A stretch of 64,000 nt of DNA, taken from the NCBI RefSeq assembly GCF_001423295.1, contig NZ_LMNG01000001.1:423096-487095 (forward strand), read 5' to 3'. The translations under genes and the position numbers were made by a program. How positions within the stretch are numbered: position 1 is the stretch's first letter; the number at the start of each line of letters is the position of its first letter. The notes under the pieces are model-generated. The model did not search any database. It saw nothing but the letters and a program-made list of their open reading frames with translations, and had not been told where the DNA came from. Source of the DNA: Methylobacterium sp. Leaf112. GTDB taxonomy: Bacteria > Pseudomonadota > Alphaproteobacteria > Rhizobiales > Beijerinckiaceae. Shown here piece after piece: positions 37,160 through 45,270 of this stretch.

Positions 37160-37321
37160 TCACCAACGGTCCTCGTGAAGAGCCGTTCACCGTCGGTCAT
37201 CGATCATGCGTTCCGGATGGGAACGATGGCTCGATCCGGCATCCCGCAGCACCAAGCGACGATACCGGACCCGTTTAGGGGTCCCGCACATCACGACACC
37301 TGAAAGTACACAAGAAAAAGC

Positions 37322-37552
37322 ATGTTGTTCGAATACACCCGACGCAGAAGCGTCCGTTCGCCCGTCACCGACGCGGCGACCTTCCGGGTGGACCGTCTCA
37401 AGCAGGCCGCGACGCGCGGCGCCAAGACGACCGACCTGAGCCATCTCATCGACACCTCCTACAACTATCATTCGGCCCGCGAACTGCGCTGGCACCTCGC
37501 CGAGCGGTTCGGCATGGCCCCCGAGGCCGTGGCCCTGCGCGAGCACGCTTGA
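37322..37552 (+). CDS. Small basic hypothetical protein
   Basis: A 76-residue protein starting MLFEYTRRRSVRSPVTDAA, with two amphipathic helices (TFRVDRLKQAATRG and SARELRWHLAERFGM). No family is recognised. It lies between the cold-shock gene and cysQ. Codon usage is like its neighbours. Confidence 0.5.
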   Translation: MLFEYTRRRSVRSPVTDAATFRVDRLKQAATRGAKTTDLSHLIDTSYNYHSARELRWHLAERFGMAPEAVALREHA

Positions 37553-37770
37553 GCACCGGCGCGCGGACCCGGTTTCGCTGAGCGAAACGGTTTTCCGCGT
37601 TCGAACGGGCGCCGATCGGGTCGCCCCCGTCTCGGCTCCCAACTTGCGCTCCACGCACCTCCAGACGACCGGATACCCCCTCTCCTTGCAGATGGGGCAT
37701 CGTCGTGTCGAGCGCGGACGCGGACCTTCCGCGTCGTGGCGACCCTCGCGGGTCGCGCCCCTCGACGACC

Positions 37771-38652
37771 CTAGCCGCGGGCCAGGGCTTCCACCGTCTC
37801 GGCCCGCAGGCCGTCCGGCAGGGCGATGAGGGCGCCGTGGACCGGGTCCGGGCGGTTGTAGGGCGTGGGACGGCCCGACAGGTCGCTCACCGAACCGCCG
37901 GCCTCGCGCAGGAGCAGGTCGGCGCCCGCCAGATCCCAGTCGCGGGCGTCCGACGACACCAGTCCGACATCGATGGAGCCGTCGGCCACCCGCGCGACGC
38001 GTAGGGCCAGGGACGGCACGCGCTCGACCACGACGAAATCCGGCTTCACTCCGCCCTGGGTCGCGCCGCGTGCGAGGCGCTCCATCATCGGTTTCGGGCC
38101 CGTCACGCGCGCGCCCGCGAGGGCCGCCTGCGCGGAGGCGCGGAGGGGCGCGCCGTCGCGGGTCGCCCCGAAGCCCGCCGCCGCCTCGTAGAAATGTCCG
38201 CTCACGGGCGCATGGACGAAGCCGAGCACCGGCTGGCCGCCGGCCAGAAGCGCCACGGAAATCGACCAGTCCGGGTGCCCGGTGAGGAAGGCCCGGGTGC
38301 CGTCGATGGGATCGACGATCCAGACGAGGTCGGCCTTGAGGCGCAGCGCGTCGTCGGCCGTCTCCTCCGAGAGCCACGCCGCCGCCGGCAGCAGAGCGCT
38401 CAGGCGGATCTTCAGGAACGTATCGACGGCGACATCCGCCTCGGTCACCGGCGAGCCCCCGGCCTTCGACCAGATCCGCGCGCCCGTCTGCTCGCCCGCC
38501 CGGAAGAACGGAAGCGCGAGGCCGGCCGCCTCGCGGATCGCGTCGCGCAGGGCCGGCACGAGGGCGTGCACCTCGTCCCGGACTTCGACGGGTCCTCGGG
38601 CGTGGGCCGCATCCGGTCCACCCGTGGCGGGTGGTACGCTCGTATCGGGCAT
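37771..38652 (-). CDS. cysQ: 3'(2'),5'-bisphosphate nucleotidase / inositol monophosphatase family (CysQ-type)
   Basis: A 293-residue magnesium phosphatase. DLVWIVDPIDGTRAFLTGHP (about 108-127) holds the WIVDPIDGTR metal-site signature. EADVAVD (about 71-77) and SEETADD are the first metal ligands, and ARDWDLAGADLLLREAGG (about 235) is the second family motif. CysQ enzymes remove 3'-phosphate from PAP or PAPS in sulfur metabolism; inositol monophosphatase activity is the alternative. Given the APS route inferred here, its role may be PAP from other reactions. Confidence 0.85.
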   Translation of the reverse strand: MPDTSVPPATGGPDAAHARGPVEVRDEVHALVPALRDAIREAAGLALPFFRAGEQTGARIWSKAGGSPVTEADVAVDTFLKIRLSALLPAAAWLSEETADDALRLKADLVWIVDPIDGTRAFLTGHPDWSISVALLAGGQPVLGFVHAPVSGHFYEAAAGFGATRDGAPLRASAQAALAGARVTGPKPMMERLARGATQGGVKPDFVVVERVPSLALRVARVADGSIDVGLVSSDARDWDLAGADLLLREAGGSVSDLSGRPTPYNRPDPVHGALIALPDGLRAETVEALARG

Positions 38653-38971
38653 GCGACTCCTGTCGGATCGGGGTTCTGGCGAAAAAGGCGTTGGGGACGG
38701 AGCAGGGAGGATGCCGTGCGGCAGGCCGATGCGCCGTCCCGTCCGTTGTAGGGTGCCGGGTCGGCCGCCACAAGGATTGCTGCGCAGAGGTCGATACGCT
38801 TGGATCTCGGATATCGCGGCAAGGAACCGTTGAGCATTCTTGGCATCAAGCCCGCGTCCATATTCGCTTAACGCTCACTCTTAAGGTCGCTGGAGGAGGT
38901 TAGACGCAATTCTGCTTGTCATAGACGGGCGGTCCAGCAGAGGCCGTTGCCAGCAACAGGGTCACCGGGCC
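38653..38971. other. 319-bp intergenic region
   Basis: No gene recognised. The right half (38810-38940) is less GC-rich and probably carries the promoter of the next gene. Confidence 0.45.
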
Positions 38972-39502
38972 ATGAACACTTTCGCAAGCACGAACACTTT
39001 CGCAAGCATGAACACCGTCGCCAACCTGAACCACGCCGCCGACGCCGCCACCGTTCAGGCCCTGCCCGCCTTTGTCGCCGCCCGGCTGCCGGTGATCGGC
39101 CGCACCGGTGCGCTTGCGCCCACCGGCGTCGCCCTGGCCTTCTCGGAGGACGCCAGCGACACCTGCGGCGAGGATCGCTTCGATCTCCTCCTCGTCGGCG
39201 CGGACAGTGCCGTCATCGGCCGCCTCGGCCCGTTCTGCGAGGACGAGGTGGTGGCCCTGTGGCGGGATGTTGCCGGCAAGTCCGGCCTGGCCCGGATGAT
39301 CGTGAAGGAGGACGGCAGCCTCGCCGCCGTGTCGCGTCAGATCGGCCCCGTGGCGCTGGGCCTGACCCGCACCCGCCGCCGCCACGGCCTGCTCTCCGGC
39401 CGCCGCCCGCGCTTCCTCGTGCGTCGCAAGACCGGCTCGCTGCCGGTGCGCCCGCTGATCCATCGCGGCGAGAGCGAGATCGCCTGCGGGGGCGTCTGCT
39501 GA
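38972..39502 (+). CDS. DUF6101-like hypothetical protein
   Basis: A 176-residue protein of unknown function, tentatively matching the alphaproteobacterial DUF6101 family by its C-terminal LIHRGESEIAC and central arginine-rich RRRHGLLSGRRPRFL. The N-terminus contains an 18-bp duplication giving MNTFASTNTFASMNTVAN, so the true start could be the ATG at 38972 or the one at 39008; the latter would remove the repeat. No signal or membrane segment. Confidence 0.65.
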   Translation: MNTFASTNTFASMNTVANLNHAADAATVQALPAFVAARLPVIGRTGALAPTGVALAFSEDASDTCGEDRFDLLLVGADSAVIGRLGPFCEDEVVALWRDVAGKSGLARMIVKEDGSLAAVSRQIGPVALGLTRTRRRHGLLSGRRPRFLVRRKTGSLPVRPLIHRGESEIACGGVC

Positions 39503-39505
39503 ACC

Positions 39506-40462
39506 TTATCCCGTCCAGGCCCGCAGGCCCGCGTCGAGCGCCAGACCGGCGAACAGGATCAGGCCCGCATCGCGGTTCGATCGAAACAGCATGAGGGCGC
39601 CGCGCCCGTTTCCCGCTTCCAGGCGCCGGACCTGCCATCCGAGATGGGCGGCGAACCCGGCGACGCCGAGGAGCCCCACGGGGCCGGCCCCCGCCCGCCA
39701 GGCGGCGAGCCCGACGAAACCCGCGGCGGCGGCGTAGCAGGCACCGATGGCCGGCTTCAGACGCGGTCCGAAGGTGCGGGCCGAGGAGCGGATGCCCGCG
39801 ATGGCGTCGTCCTCGATGTCCTGTACTGCGTAGATCGTGTCGTACCCCACCACCCACGCGATGGTGCCGGCGTAGAGCAGCCATGCTGGGGCATCGAGAC
39901 GGCCGAACACCGCCACCCACCCCATCAGCGCGCCCCACGCGAAGGCGAGGCCGAGGACGAGCTGGGGCATCGGCATCACCCGCTTCATGAACGGATAGAT
40001 CGCCACCGGCAGGAGCGACGCGATGCCGACCAGGACGGCGTCGGCGTTGAACTGCAGCAGCACCGCCAGGCCGACGAGGGTCTGGAGACCGAGGAACGCC
40101 GCCGCGTGCCGGGCCCGAACCTGGCCGGAGGGCAGGGGGCGCGAGCGGGTGCGCTCCACCTGCGCGTCGAGGTCGCGGTCGGCGATGTCGTTGTAGGTCG
40201 AGCCCGCGCCGCGCATGGCCACGGCGCCGATGAGGAACAGGACGAGGTGGAGCGGGCTCGGAGCCGTGCCCGCGGCGAGGCCGGCCAGGGCCGCCGACCA
40301 CCAGCACGGCAGCAGCAGCAGCCACCAGCCGATGGGGCGATCGATGCGGGCGAGGCGCAGGTAGGGGCGCGTCCGGCGCGGCGCCCAGCGGTCGACCCAA
40401 TGCCCGGCGACGGCATCGGCGACGGGGTGTTCTTCGGATGGGGGGGAGCGGGTCACGCGCAT
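39506..40462 (-). CDS. ubiA: 4-hydroxybenzoate polyprenyltransferase
   Basis: A 318-residue membrane prenyltransferase that attaches the polyprenyl chain to 4-hydroxybenzoate in ubiquinone synthesis. The first Asp-rich motif NDIADRDLDAQVERT (about 85-99) and the second YAVQDIEDDAIAG (about 210-222) bind the Mg-diphosphate. LARIDRPIGWWLLLLPCWW is the usual first helix. The ATG at 40462 (MRVTRSPPSEEH) is preferred; an in-frame start at 40543 would add 27 low-complexity residues. Convergent with the DUF6101-like gene. Confidence 0.93.
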   Translation of the reverse strand: MRVTRSPPSEEHPVADAVAGHWVDRWAPRRTRPYLRLARIDRPIGWWLLLLPCWWSAALAGLAAGTAPSPLHLVLFLIGAVAMRGAGSTYNDIADRDLDAQVERTRSRPLPSGQVRARHAAAFLGLQTLVGLAVLLQFNADAVLVGIASLLPVAIYPFMKRVMPMPQLVLGLAFAWGALMGWVAVFGRLDAPAWLLYAGTIAWVVGYDTIYAVQDIEDDAIAGIRSSARTFGPRLKPAIGACYAAAAGFVGLAAWRAGAGPVGLLGVAGFAAHLGWQVRRLEAGNGRGALMLFRSNRDAGLILFAGLALDAGLRAWTG

Positions 40463-40561
40463 GCGGGACCGGGGGTGCTGGGAACGCCAATCATCCCGCG
40501 GCGTATGGCGGGCAATACCCCGACGAGACAAGTCGCCGGGCAAGTCGCCGGGACTGCGCGA

Positions 40562-41044
40562 TCAGAGTGCGCCCTGGGGCATCTTCATCGCACCGGTGAG
40601 GCCCGGGCCGCCGAGGAGGCCGCCGCCACCGCCGCCGTTCTGGGCCTGGGCGCGGCCCTGGGCTTCCATCTTGGCGGCCTGGGCGGCGATGCCGCAGATC
40701 TTGGTGCGGATGCCGCCGACCTTGAGGTGGTCGGCCTTGAAGCCTTCCGCGAACGAATCGGGGATCGAGCACCACTCCTTGTTGGCGGTGATCCACTTCA
40801 TCCCCTCGGAGCCGTTGTTCTGGAGCTTGCCGAACAACGCGCAGGCTTCCTGCGGGGTCATCTTCTTCTTCGAGTTCGAGGCGGAGTTCGCCTTGGCCAC
40901 GAGGTCCTTGCGGGCCTGCAGGGTCTTCTGGATCTCGCCGCACTCGACGGCCTGCGCGAAGGCGGTCTGCGAAGCCAGCACGGAGCCGGCCAGCACGGAG
41001 CCGGCGAGGACGACGGCGACCGTCGCGATATGCTTGAACGACAT
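40562..41044 (-). CDS. Secreted hypothetical protein with conserved-type cysteines
   Basis: A 160-residue exported protein. MSFKHIATVAVVLAGSVLAG is a signal peptide start, probably cleaved after AFA near residue 31. The signal contains a small internal repeat (AGSVLAGSVLAS). The mature part has four cysteines (ECGEI, EACALF, EWCSIP, KICGIA), suggesting two disulfides, and ends in a Gly-rich tail (NGGGGGGLLGGPG). Function unknown. Confidence 0.75.
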   Translation of the reverse strand: MSFKHIATVAVVLAGSVLAGSVLASQTAFAQAVECGEIQKTLQARKDLVAKANSASNSKKKMTPQEACALFGKLQNNGSEGMKWITANKEWCSIPDSFAEGFKADHLKVGGIRTKICGIAAQAAKMEAQGRAQAQNGGGGGGLLGGPGLTGAMKMPQGAL

Positions 41045-41314
41045 GCTCTGACTTCCCTTAAAGTCTCCCCGACGCCCCGGCGGGAGCTCTGCCCCTGACC
41101 GCCGGCGCGATGGCCCGATCCGCTGCGGGGACGCGATGCGTCCCGCGCGATTCGAAACCCCGAAAGGCGTTTCGCCATAGGAATGTGGCGTCTTTCGAGT
41201 CGCAAACCGCGCCGGCCGTTCGGCCGTGGGCAAAGCGCACAAAGTCGGCCCGCGTGGCTCTTTGGCCACAGGCGGCGCGTTGACAGGCTTCGAGCGCCAC
41301 GCGACCACCCCCGC

Positions 41315-42067
41315 ATGGCCGCCTACGATTTCACCGCCCCCCGCCTCCACGTCGAGGCCAGCCTCGCGCCGGACGTGGTCCTGCCCCTCGACCGGGCGCA
41401 GGCGAACTATCTGCTCAACGTCCTGCGCCGGGGGCCGGAGGATCCGGTGCTCTTGTTCAACGGACGCGACGGCGAGTGGCGGGCCACCCTGGCGCAATCC
41501 GGCCGCAAGAGCGCCGACCTCGTGGTGCGGGAGCGGACCCGTGGCCAGACGCCGCGCTCCGACCTGCACTACCTGTTCGCGCCCCTGAAGAGCGCGCGCC
41601 TCGACTACCTCGCCCAGAAGGCCGTGGAGATGGGGGCCGGCACCATCCGGCCCGTCTTCACGCAGCGTACGCAAGGGGAAAAGCTGAACGCCGAGCGCCT
41701 GCGCGCCAACGCCGTCGAGGCGGCGGAGCAGTGCGGCATCCTCAGCCTGCCGGACCTTCCCCCGGCCGTGCGCCTGCCCCAGGCCCTCGCCGACCTCGCG
41801 CCCGAGCGCCTGCTCGTGTTCTGCGACGAGGACGCGCCCCTGTCCGATCCCATCGCGGCCCTGCGCGGGGCAGCCGACCCGGGCGCGCCCCCGCCCCTCG
41901 CCGTGCTGGTCGGGCCGGAGGGCGGGTTCGCGCCGGACGAGCGCGCGCTCATCGCGGGCCGGCCCAACACCGTCGCCCTGTCCCTCGGACCCCGCATCCT
42001 GCGGGCCGATACGGCCGCCGTCGCGGTGCTCGCCCTGGTGCAGTCGGTGCTCGGGGACACACGCTGA
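41315..42067 (+). CDS. rsmE: 16S rRNA (uracil(1498)-N3)-methyltransferase
   Basis: A 250-residue SPOUT methyltransferase modifying U1498 of 16S rRNA. The PUA-like N-terminal domain ends near ERTRGQTPRSDLHYLFAPLK. The SPOUT knot is marked by QKAVEMGAGTIRPVFTQRTQ (about 98-117), LVGPEGGFAPDERALIAG (about 192-209) and LSLGPRILRADTAAVAVLAL (about 217-236). The ATG at 41315 starts just before the PUA domain. Confidence 0.94.
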   Translation: MAAYDFTAPRLHVEASLAPDVVLPLDRAQANYLLNVLRRGPEDPVLLFNGRDGEWRATLAQSGRKSADLVVRERTRGQTPRSDLHYLFAPLKSARLDYLAQKAVEMGAGTIRPVFTQRTQGEKLNAERLRANAVEAAEQCGILSLPDLPPAVRLPQALADLAPERLLVFCDEDAPLSDPIAALRGAADPGAPPPLAVLVGPEGGFAPDERALIAGRPNTVALSLGPRILRADTAAVAVLALVQSVLGDTR

Positions 42068-42195
42068 CGCCGCGCGCCGTCGCGCGCGTTGTTCGCGCCG
42101 CGGGCGTGGATTAAGGAGGCGGCATCCCGACGGGGCGCAACCGACCCCAGGTCGACCGGCCTTTCATCCGACCCTATTCACCACGAGGCCAGCGC

Positions 42196-43563
42196 ATGGC
42201 GCGCGATACGTCCGACACGACGCCGCTGACGACGCGGGATGAACTGATCGCGTGGTTCGCCGAGGGCGAGAAGCCGCCCGCGCGCTTCGCCATCGGCACC
42301 GAGCACGAGAAGGTCCCGTTCTACCGCGACGGCAACCGCCCGGTCCCCTACGCCGGGGATTCCGGCATCCGCGCCCTTCTCGAAGGCCTCGCGCGCGAGA
42401 CCGGCTGGGAGGCCATCGAGGATGCGGGCCATCTCATCGGTCTCGCGGGCCAGGAGGGCGGCGCCATCTCCCTGGAGCCGGGCGGGCAGTTCGAGCTCTC
42501 CGGCGCGCCGCTGGCCGACGTGCACGCCACGGAATCCGAGTTGCGCACGCACCTCGAGGCCGCCAAGCGCGTGGCCGACCCCCTCGGCATCGGCTTCCTC
42601 GACCTCGGGATGAGTCCAAAGTGGACTCGCGAGGAAACGCCCGTGATGCCGAAGAGCCGGTACAAGATCATGGCCGGCTACATGCCGAAGGTCGGGACGC
42701 TCGGCCTCGACATGATGCTGCGCACGGCCACCGTGCAGGTGAATCTCGACTTCGCGTCGGAGGCCGACATGGTCGCCAAGATGCGTGTCGCCCTGGCGCT
42801 CCAGCCCGTCGCCACCGCGCTCTTCGCCAATTCGCCCTTCACCGACGGACGGCCCAACGGCTTCCTGTCGCGCCGCTCGGAGATCTGGCGCGACACCGAT
42901 CCCGACCGAACCGGCATGCTGCCCCGCGCCTTCGCCCCGGGCTTCGGCTACGAGGCCTATGTCGACTGGCTCCTCGACATGCCGATGTACTTCGTCAAGC
43001 GCGGCGAGACCTATCACGACGTCTCCGGCGCCTCGTTCCGCGACCTGATGGCGGGCCGGCTCGCGGCCCTGCCGGGCGAGCGCGCCACGGTGTCGGACTG
43101 GGCCAACCACGCCTCGACGGCCTTTCCCGAGGTGCGCCTGAAGCGCTTCCTCGAGATGCGCGGCGCCGATGTCGGCGGCCCGGCGATGATCGCCGCCCAG
43201 GCGGCGTTCTGGGTCGGGCTACTCTACGACGACGCGGCGCTGGCCGCCGCCTGGGACATCGCCAAGGGCTGGAGCGACTGCGATCGCGAATGCCTGCGCG
43301 CCACGGTGCCGCGCCTCGGCCTCGCCGCCCGCATCGGCGGACGGCCCCTCGGCGCGGTCGCGGCGGAAGCCCTGGCGGTGGCCCGCTCGGGGCTCGCCGC
43401 CCGGGGGCGTCGCGACGCCCAGGGGCAGGACGAGACCCGCCACCTCCAGCCCCTGGAGGCCATCGTAGCCGCCGGGCGCTCGCGGGCCGAGGGCTACCTC
43501 GCGGATTACGAGGGCCGGTGGCAGCGCTCCGTCGAGCCGGCCTTCACCGAGTGCGTTTTCTAG
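42196..43563 (+). CDS. gshA: Glutamate--cysteine ligase (plant/alphaproteobacterial type)
   Basis: A 455-residue enzyme making gamma-glutamylcysteine, the first step of glutathione synthesis. FAIGTEHEKVPFYRDG (about 32-47) has the glutamate/metal-binding GTEHEK motif. AGQEGGAISLEPGGQFELSG, TATVQVNLDF and DWLLDMPMYFVKRG are typical of the GCS2/plant group, and length matches. It lies 128 bp after rsmE. Confidence 0.95.
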   Translation: MARDTSDTTPLTTRDELIAWFAEGEKPPARFAIGTEHEKVPFYRDGNRPVPYAGDSGIRALLEGLARETGWEAIEDAGHLIGLAGQEGGAISLEPGGQFELSGAPLADVHATESELRTHLEAAKRVADPLGIGFLDLGMSPKWTREETPVMPKSRYKIMAGYMPKVGTLGLDMMLRTATVQVNLDFASEADMVAKMRVALALQPVATALFANSPFTDGRPNGFLSRRSEIWRDTDPDRTGMLPRAFAPGFGYEAYVDWLLDMPMYFVKRGETYHDVSGASFRDLMAGRLAALPGERATVSDWANHASTAFPEVRLKRFLEMRGADVGGPAMIAAQAAFWVGLLYDDAALAAAWDIAKGWSDCDRECLRATVPRLGLAARIGGRPLGAVAAEALAVARSGLAARGRRDAQGQDETRHLQPLEAIVAAGRSRAEGYLADYEGRWQRSVEPAFTECVF

Positions 43564-43682
43564 GAAAGCCGCTGCGGATCCGATCGCGCCGATTGTGAAA
43601 GGCTTGACTGTGTTCGTTCGGGAACGGTTCAGGCACGATGCCGTTCATAGGGATATCTGATCGCAAGCCGGAGACGTTCCGC

Positions 43683-44141
43683 ATGTCGCGCATCCTGTCC
43701 CTCGCCCTCGCGGGCACCACCGCCCTCGGTTTGTCGGCGGGCTCCTTCACCTCCGCCCAGGCGGCCCCGTTCCCGGCCCTCAACGCCGGCCAGATCGCCG
43801 GCGAGCGCGCCGGCGTCGAGAACGTGCGTTGGCGCGGCGGCTACGGCGGCGGCTATTACGGCGCCGGCTACGGCCGGGGTTACGGCCGTGGCTATTACGG
43901 CGGTTACCGTCGCGGCCCCGGCATCGGCGGCGCCCTCGCGGCCGGTGCGGCCCTCGGCATCATCGGCGGCGCCATCGCGGCGAGCCAGGCCCCGCGCTAC
44001 GGCTACTACGATCGGGGCTATGTCGGCGCCGGTTACGGCTACGGCGCCCCCGCGTATGGCTACGGGTACGGCGCGCCCGCATACGGTTACGGCTACGCCG
44101 CGCCGGCCTACAGCTATGGCTACCCGGCCTACGGCTACTGA
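43683..44141 (+). CDS. Secreted Gly/Tyr-rich repeat protein
   Basis: A 152-residue exported protein. MSRILSLALAGTTALGLSAG begins a signal peptide cleaved near AQA (about residue 27). The mature part alternates GYGGGYYGAGYGRGYGRG blocks with a hydrophobic glycine-zipper segment (ALAAGAALGIIGGAIAAS, about 80-97), and ends in GYG/PAYGYG repeats. A related protein is encoded at the right edge (63599-64000). Structural or surface role is a guess. I used the ATG at 43683; an earlier in-frame ATG at 43638 lacks a signal. An intrinsic terminator follows. Confidence 0.75.
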   Translation: MSRILSLALAGTTALGLSAGSFTSAQAAPFPALNAGQIAGERAGVENVRWRGGYGGGYYGAGYGRGYGRGYYGGYRRGPGIGGALAAGAALGIIGGAIAASQAPRYGYYDRGYVGAGYGYGAPAYGYGYGAPAYGYGYAAPAYSYGYPAYGY

Positions 44142-44190
44142 GGGCGGCGGCCGCCCCGGCGGTGAACGCCGGGCTTCCATCTCGACATCA

Positions 44191-44226
44191 CCCGTCGACG
44201 GCTCCCGGGCCGCGACGGGTTTTTTT
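44191..44226 (+). terminator. Intrinsic terminator with T-tract
   Basis: CCCGTCG and CGACGGG, extended inside by CGGC/GCCG with one bulged A, form a strong stem followed by seven T residues. It ends the Gly/Tyr-rich gene and lies 1 bp before the first possible tusA start codon. Confidence 0.85.
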
Positions 44227-44227
44227 C

Positions 44228-44488
44228 ATGGCTCCAGACCTGATGCCCGCTGAACCGCCCGATCCTGTCGAACTCGACCTGTCGGGCCTGAAATGCCCGC
44301 TGCCGGTGCTGCGCACCCGCAAGGCCCTGCGGCGCCTGTCCCCCGGGGCCGTCCTGGCGGTCCTGAGCACGGACCCCCTGGCGGCCATCGACATCCCGCA
44401 TCTCGTGCGGAGCGAGGGCGATGCGCTGCTGGACCAGGAGCGCCGCGACGGCGCGATTCGATTCACGATCCGGCGCGGCCCGGACTGA
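44228..44488 (+). CDS. tusA: TusA-family sulfurtransferase
   Basis: An 86-residue sulfur carrier. The signature ELDLSGLKCPLPVLRTRKAL (about 16-35) contains the Cys-Pro-x-Pro active site that carries persulfide, for tRNA thiolation or molybdenum cofactor enzymes. The ATG at 44228 directly follows a terminator T-run, so the ATG at 44243 (MPAEPPDP) may be the real start, and either a processed or a leaderless transcript is likely. Confidence 0.88.
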   Translation: MAPDLMPAEPPDPVELDLSGLKCPLPVLRTRKALRRLSPGAVLAVLSTDPLAAIDIPHLVRSEGDALLDQERRDGAIRFTIRRGPD

Positions 44489-44569
44489 GGCCGCCTCATT
44501 CGTGCGCCAACGCACTGCTAAGGCCCGCGCGTCGGCCGTCCCGCATCGGACGGCGCGTGAGGAAAGAGC

Positions 44570-45142
44570 ATGGCGCCTGTCATCCGTGGCACTCGGATCC
44601 TGCATGACGGCTGGAGCCGGTTTCTCGTCGCCGAGGTGACGATGCCGGACGGAACGCGTCTCGCCCGTGAGATCGAGGATCATGGCCGCGCCGTCGCCGT
44701 GCTGCCCTACGATCCGGTGCGCGGCGTGGCGCTCCTCGTCGAGCAGTTCCGGCCCGCGGCCCTCTACGCCGCCGGGACCGAATCCCTCTTCGAGGTTCCG
44801 GCCGGCCTCCTCGACGAGGCCGATCCGGAGGAGGGCGCGCGGCGGGAGGCCTACGAGGAGGTCGGCGTGCGCCTCGGGGCCCTGGAACGCATCGCCTGCG
44901 GCTGGAGCATGCCTGGCATCTCCACGGAGCAGATGGACCTGTTCCTCGCCCCCTACGGCGCCGACGACCGCTCCGGTCCGGGCGGCGGCCTCGACGCCGA
45001 GCACGAGAACATCACCGTGCACGAGATGGATCTCGCCAGCCTCAGCGCCATGAGCGACCGGGGCGAGATCACCGACATCAAGACCCTGCTCCTCGTCTAC
45101 GCCCTGCGCCTGCGCCATCCCGACCTGTTCGCGGCAGCCTGA
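44570..45142 (+). CDS. NUDIX hydrolase, ADP-ribose pyrophosphatase (NudF-like)
   Basis: A 190-residue NUDIX enzyme. VLPYDPVRGVALLVEQFRPA is the strand before the box, as in ADP-ribose/GDP-mannose pyrophosphatases. The box reads GLLDEADPEEGARREAYEEV. REAYEEVG is intact, but the spacing back to the conserved Gly is one residue shorter than the standard Gx5Ex7REUxEExGU. ISTEQMDLFLAPY after the box is also NudF-like. Hydrolysis of ADP-ribose is the likely activity. Confidence 0.88.
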   Translation: MAPVIRGTRILHDGWSRFLVAEVTMPDGTRLAREIEDHGRAVAVLPYDPVRGVALLVEQFRPAALYAAGTESLFEVPAGLLDEADPEEGARREAYEEVGVRLGALERIACGWSMPGISTEQMDLFLAPYGADDRSGPGGGLDAEHENITVHEMDLASLSAMSDRGEITDIKTLLLVYALRLRHPDLFAAA

Positions 45143-45270
45143 GGGGGCCTTCCGGCGCGGCGCCGGTCCCTGAGCGGGTCCGCGTCGGCAAGCCAACGTG
45201 AACCTGCTTAGCTCTCTGATCTGTCGCTGGTTTTCGACGCAGAGCCGGTGACCACTCTTGCGAAACCCGC

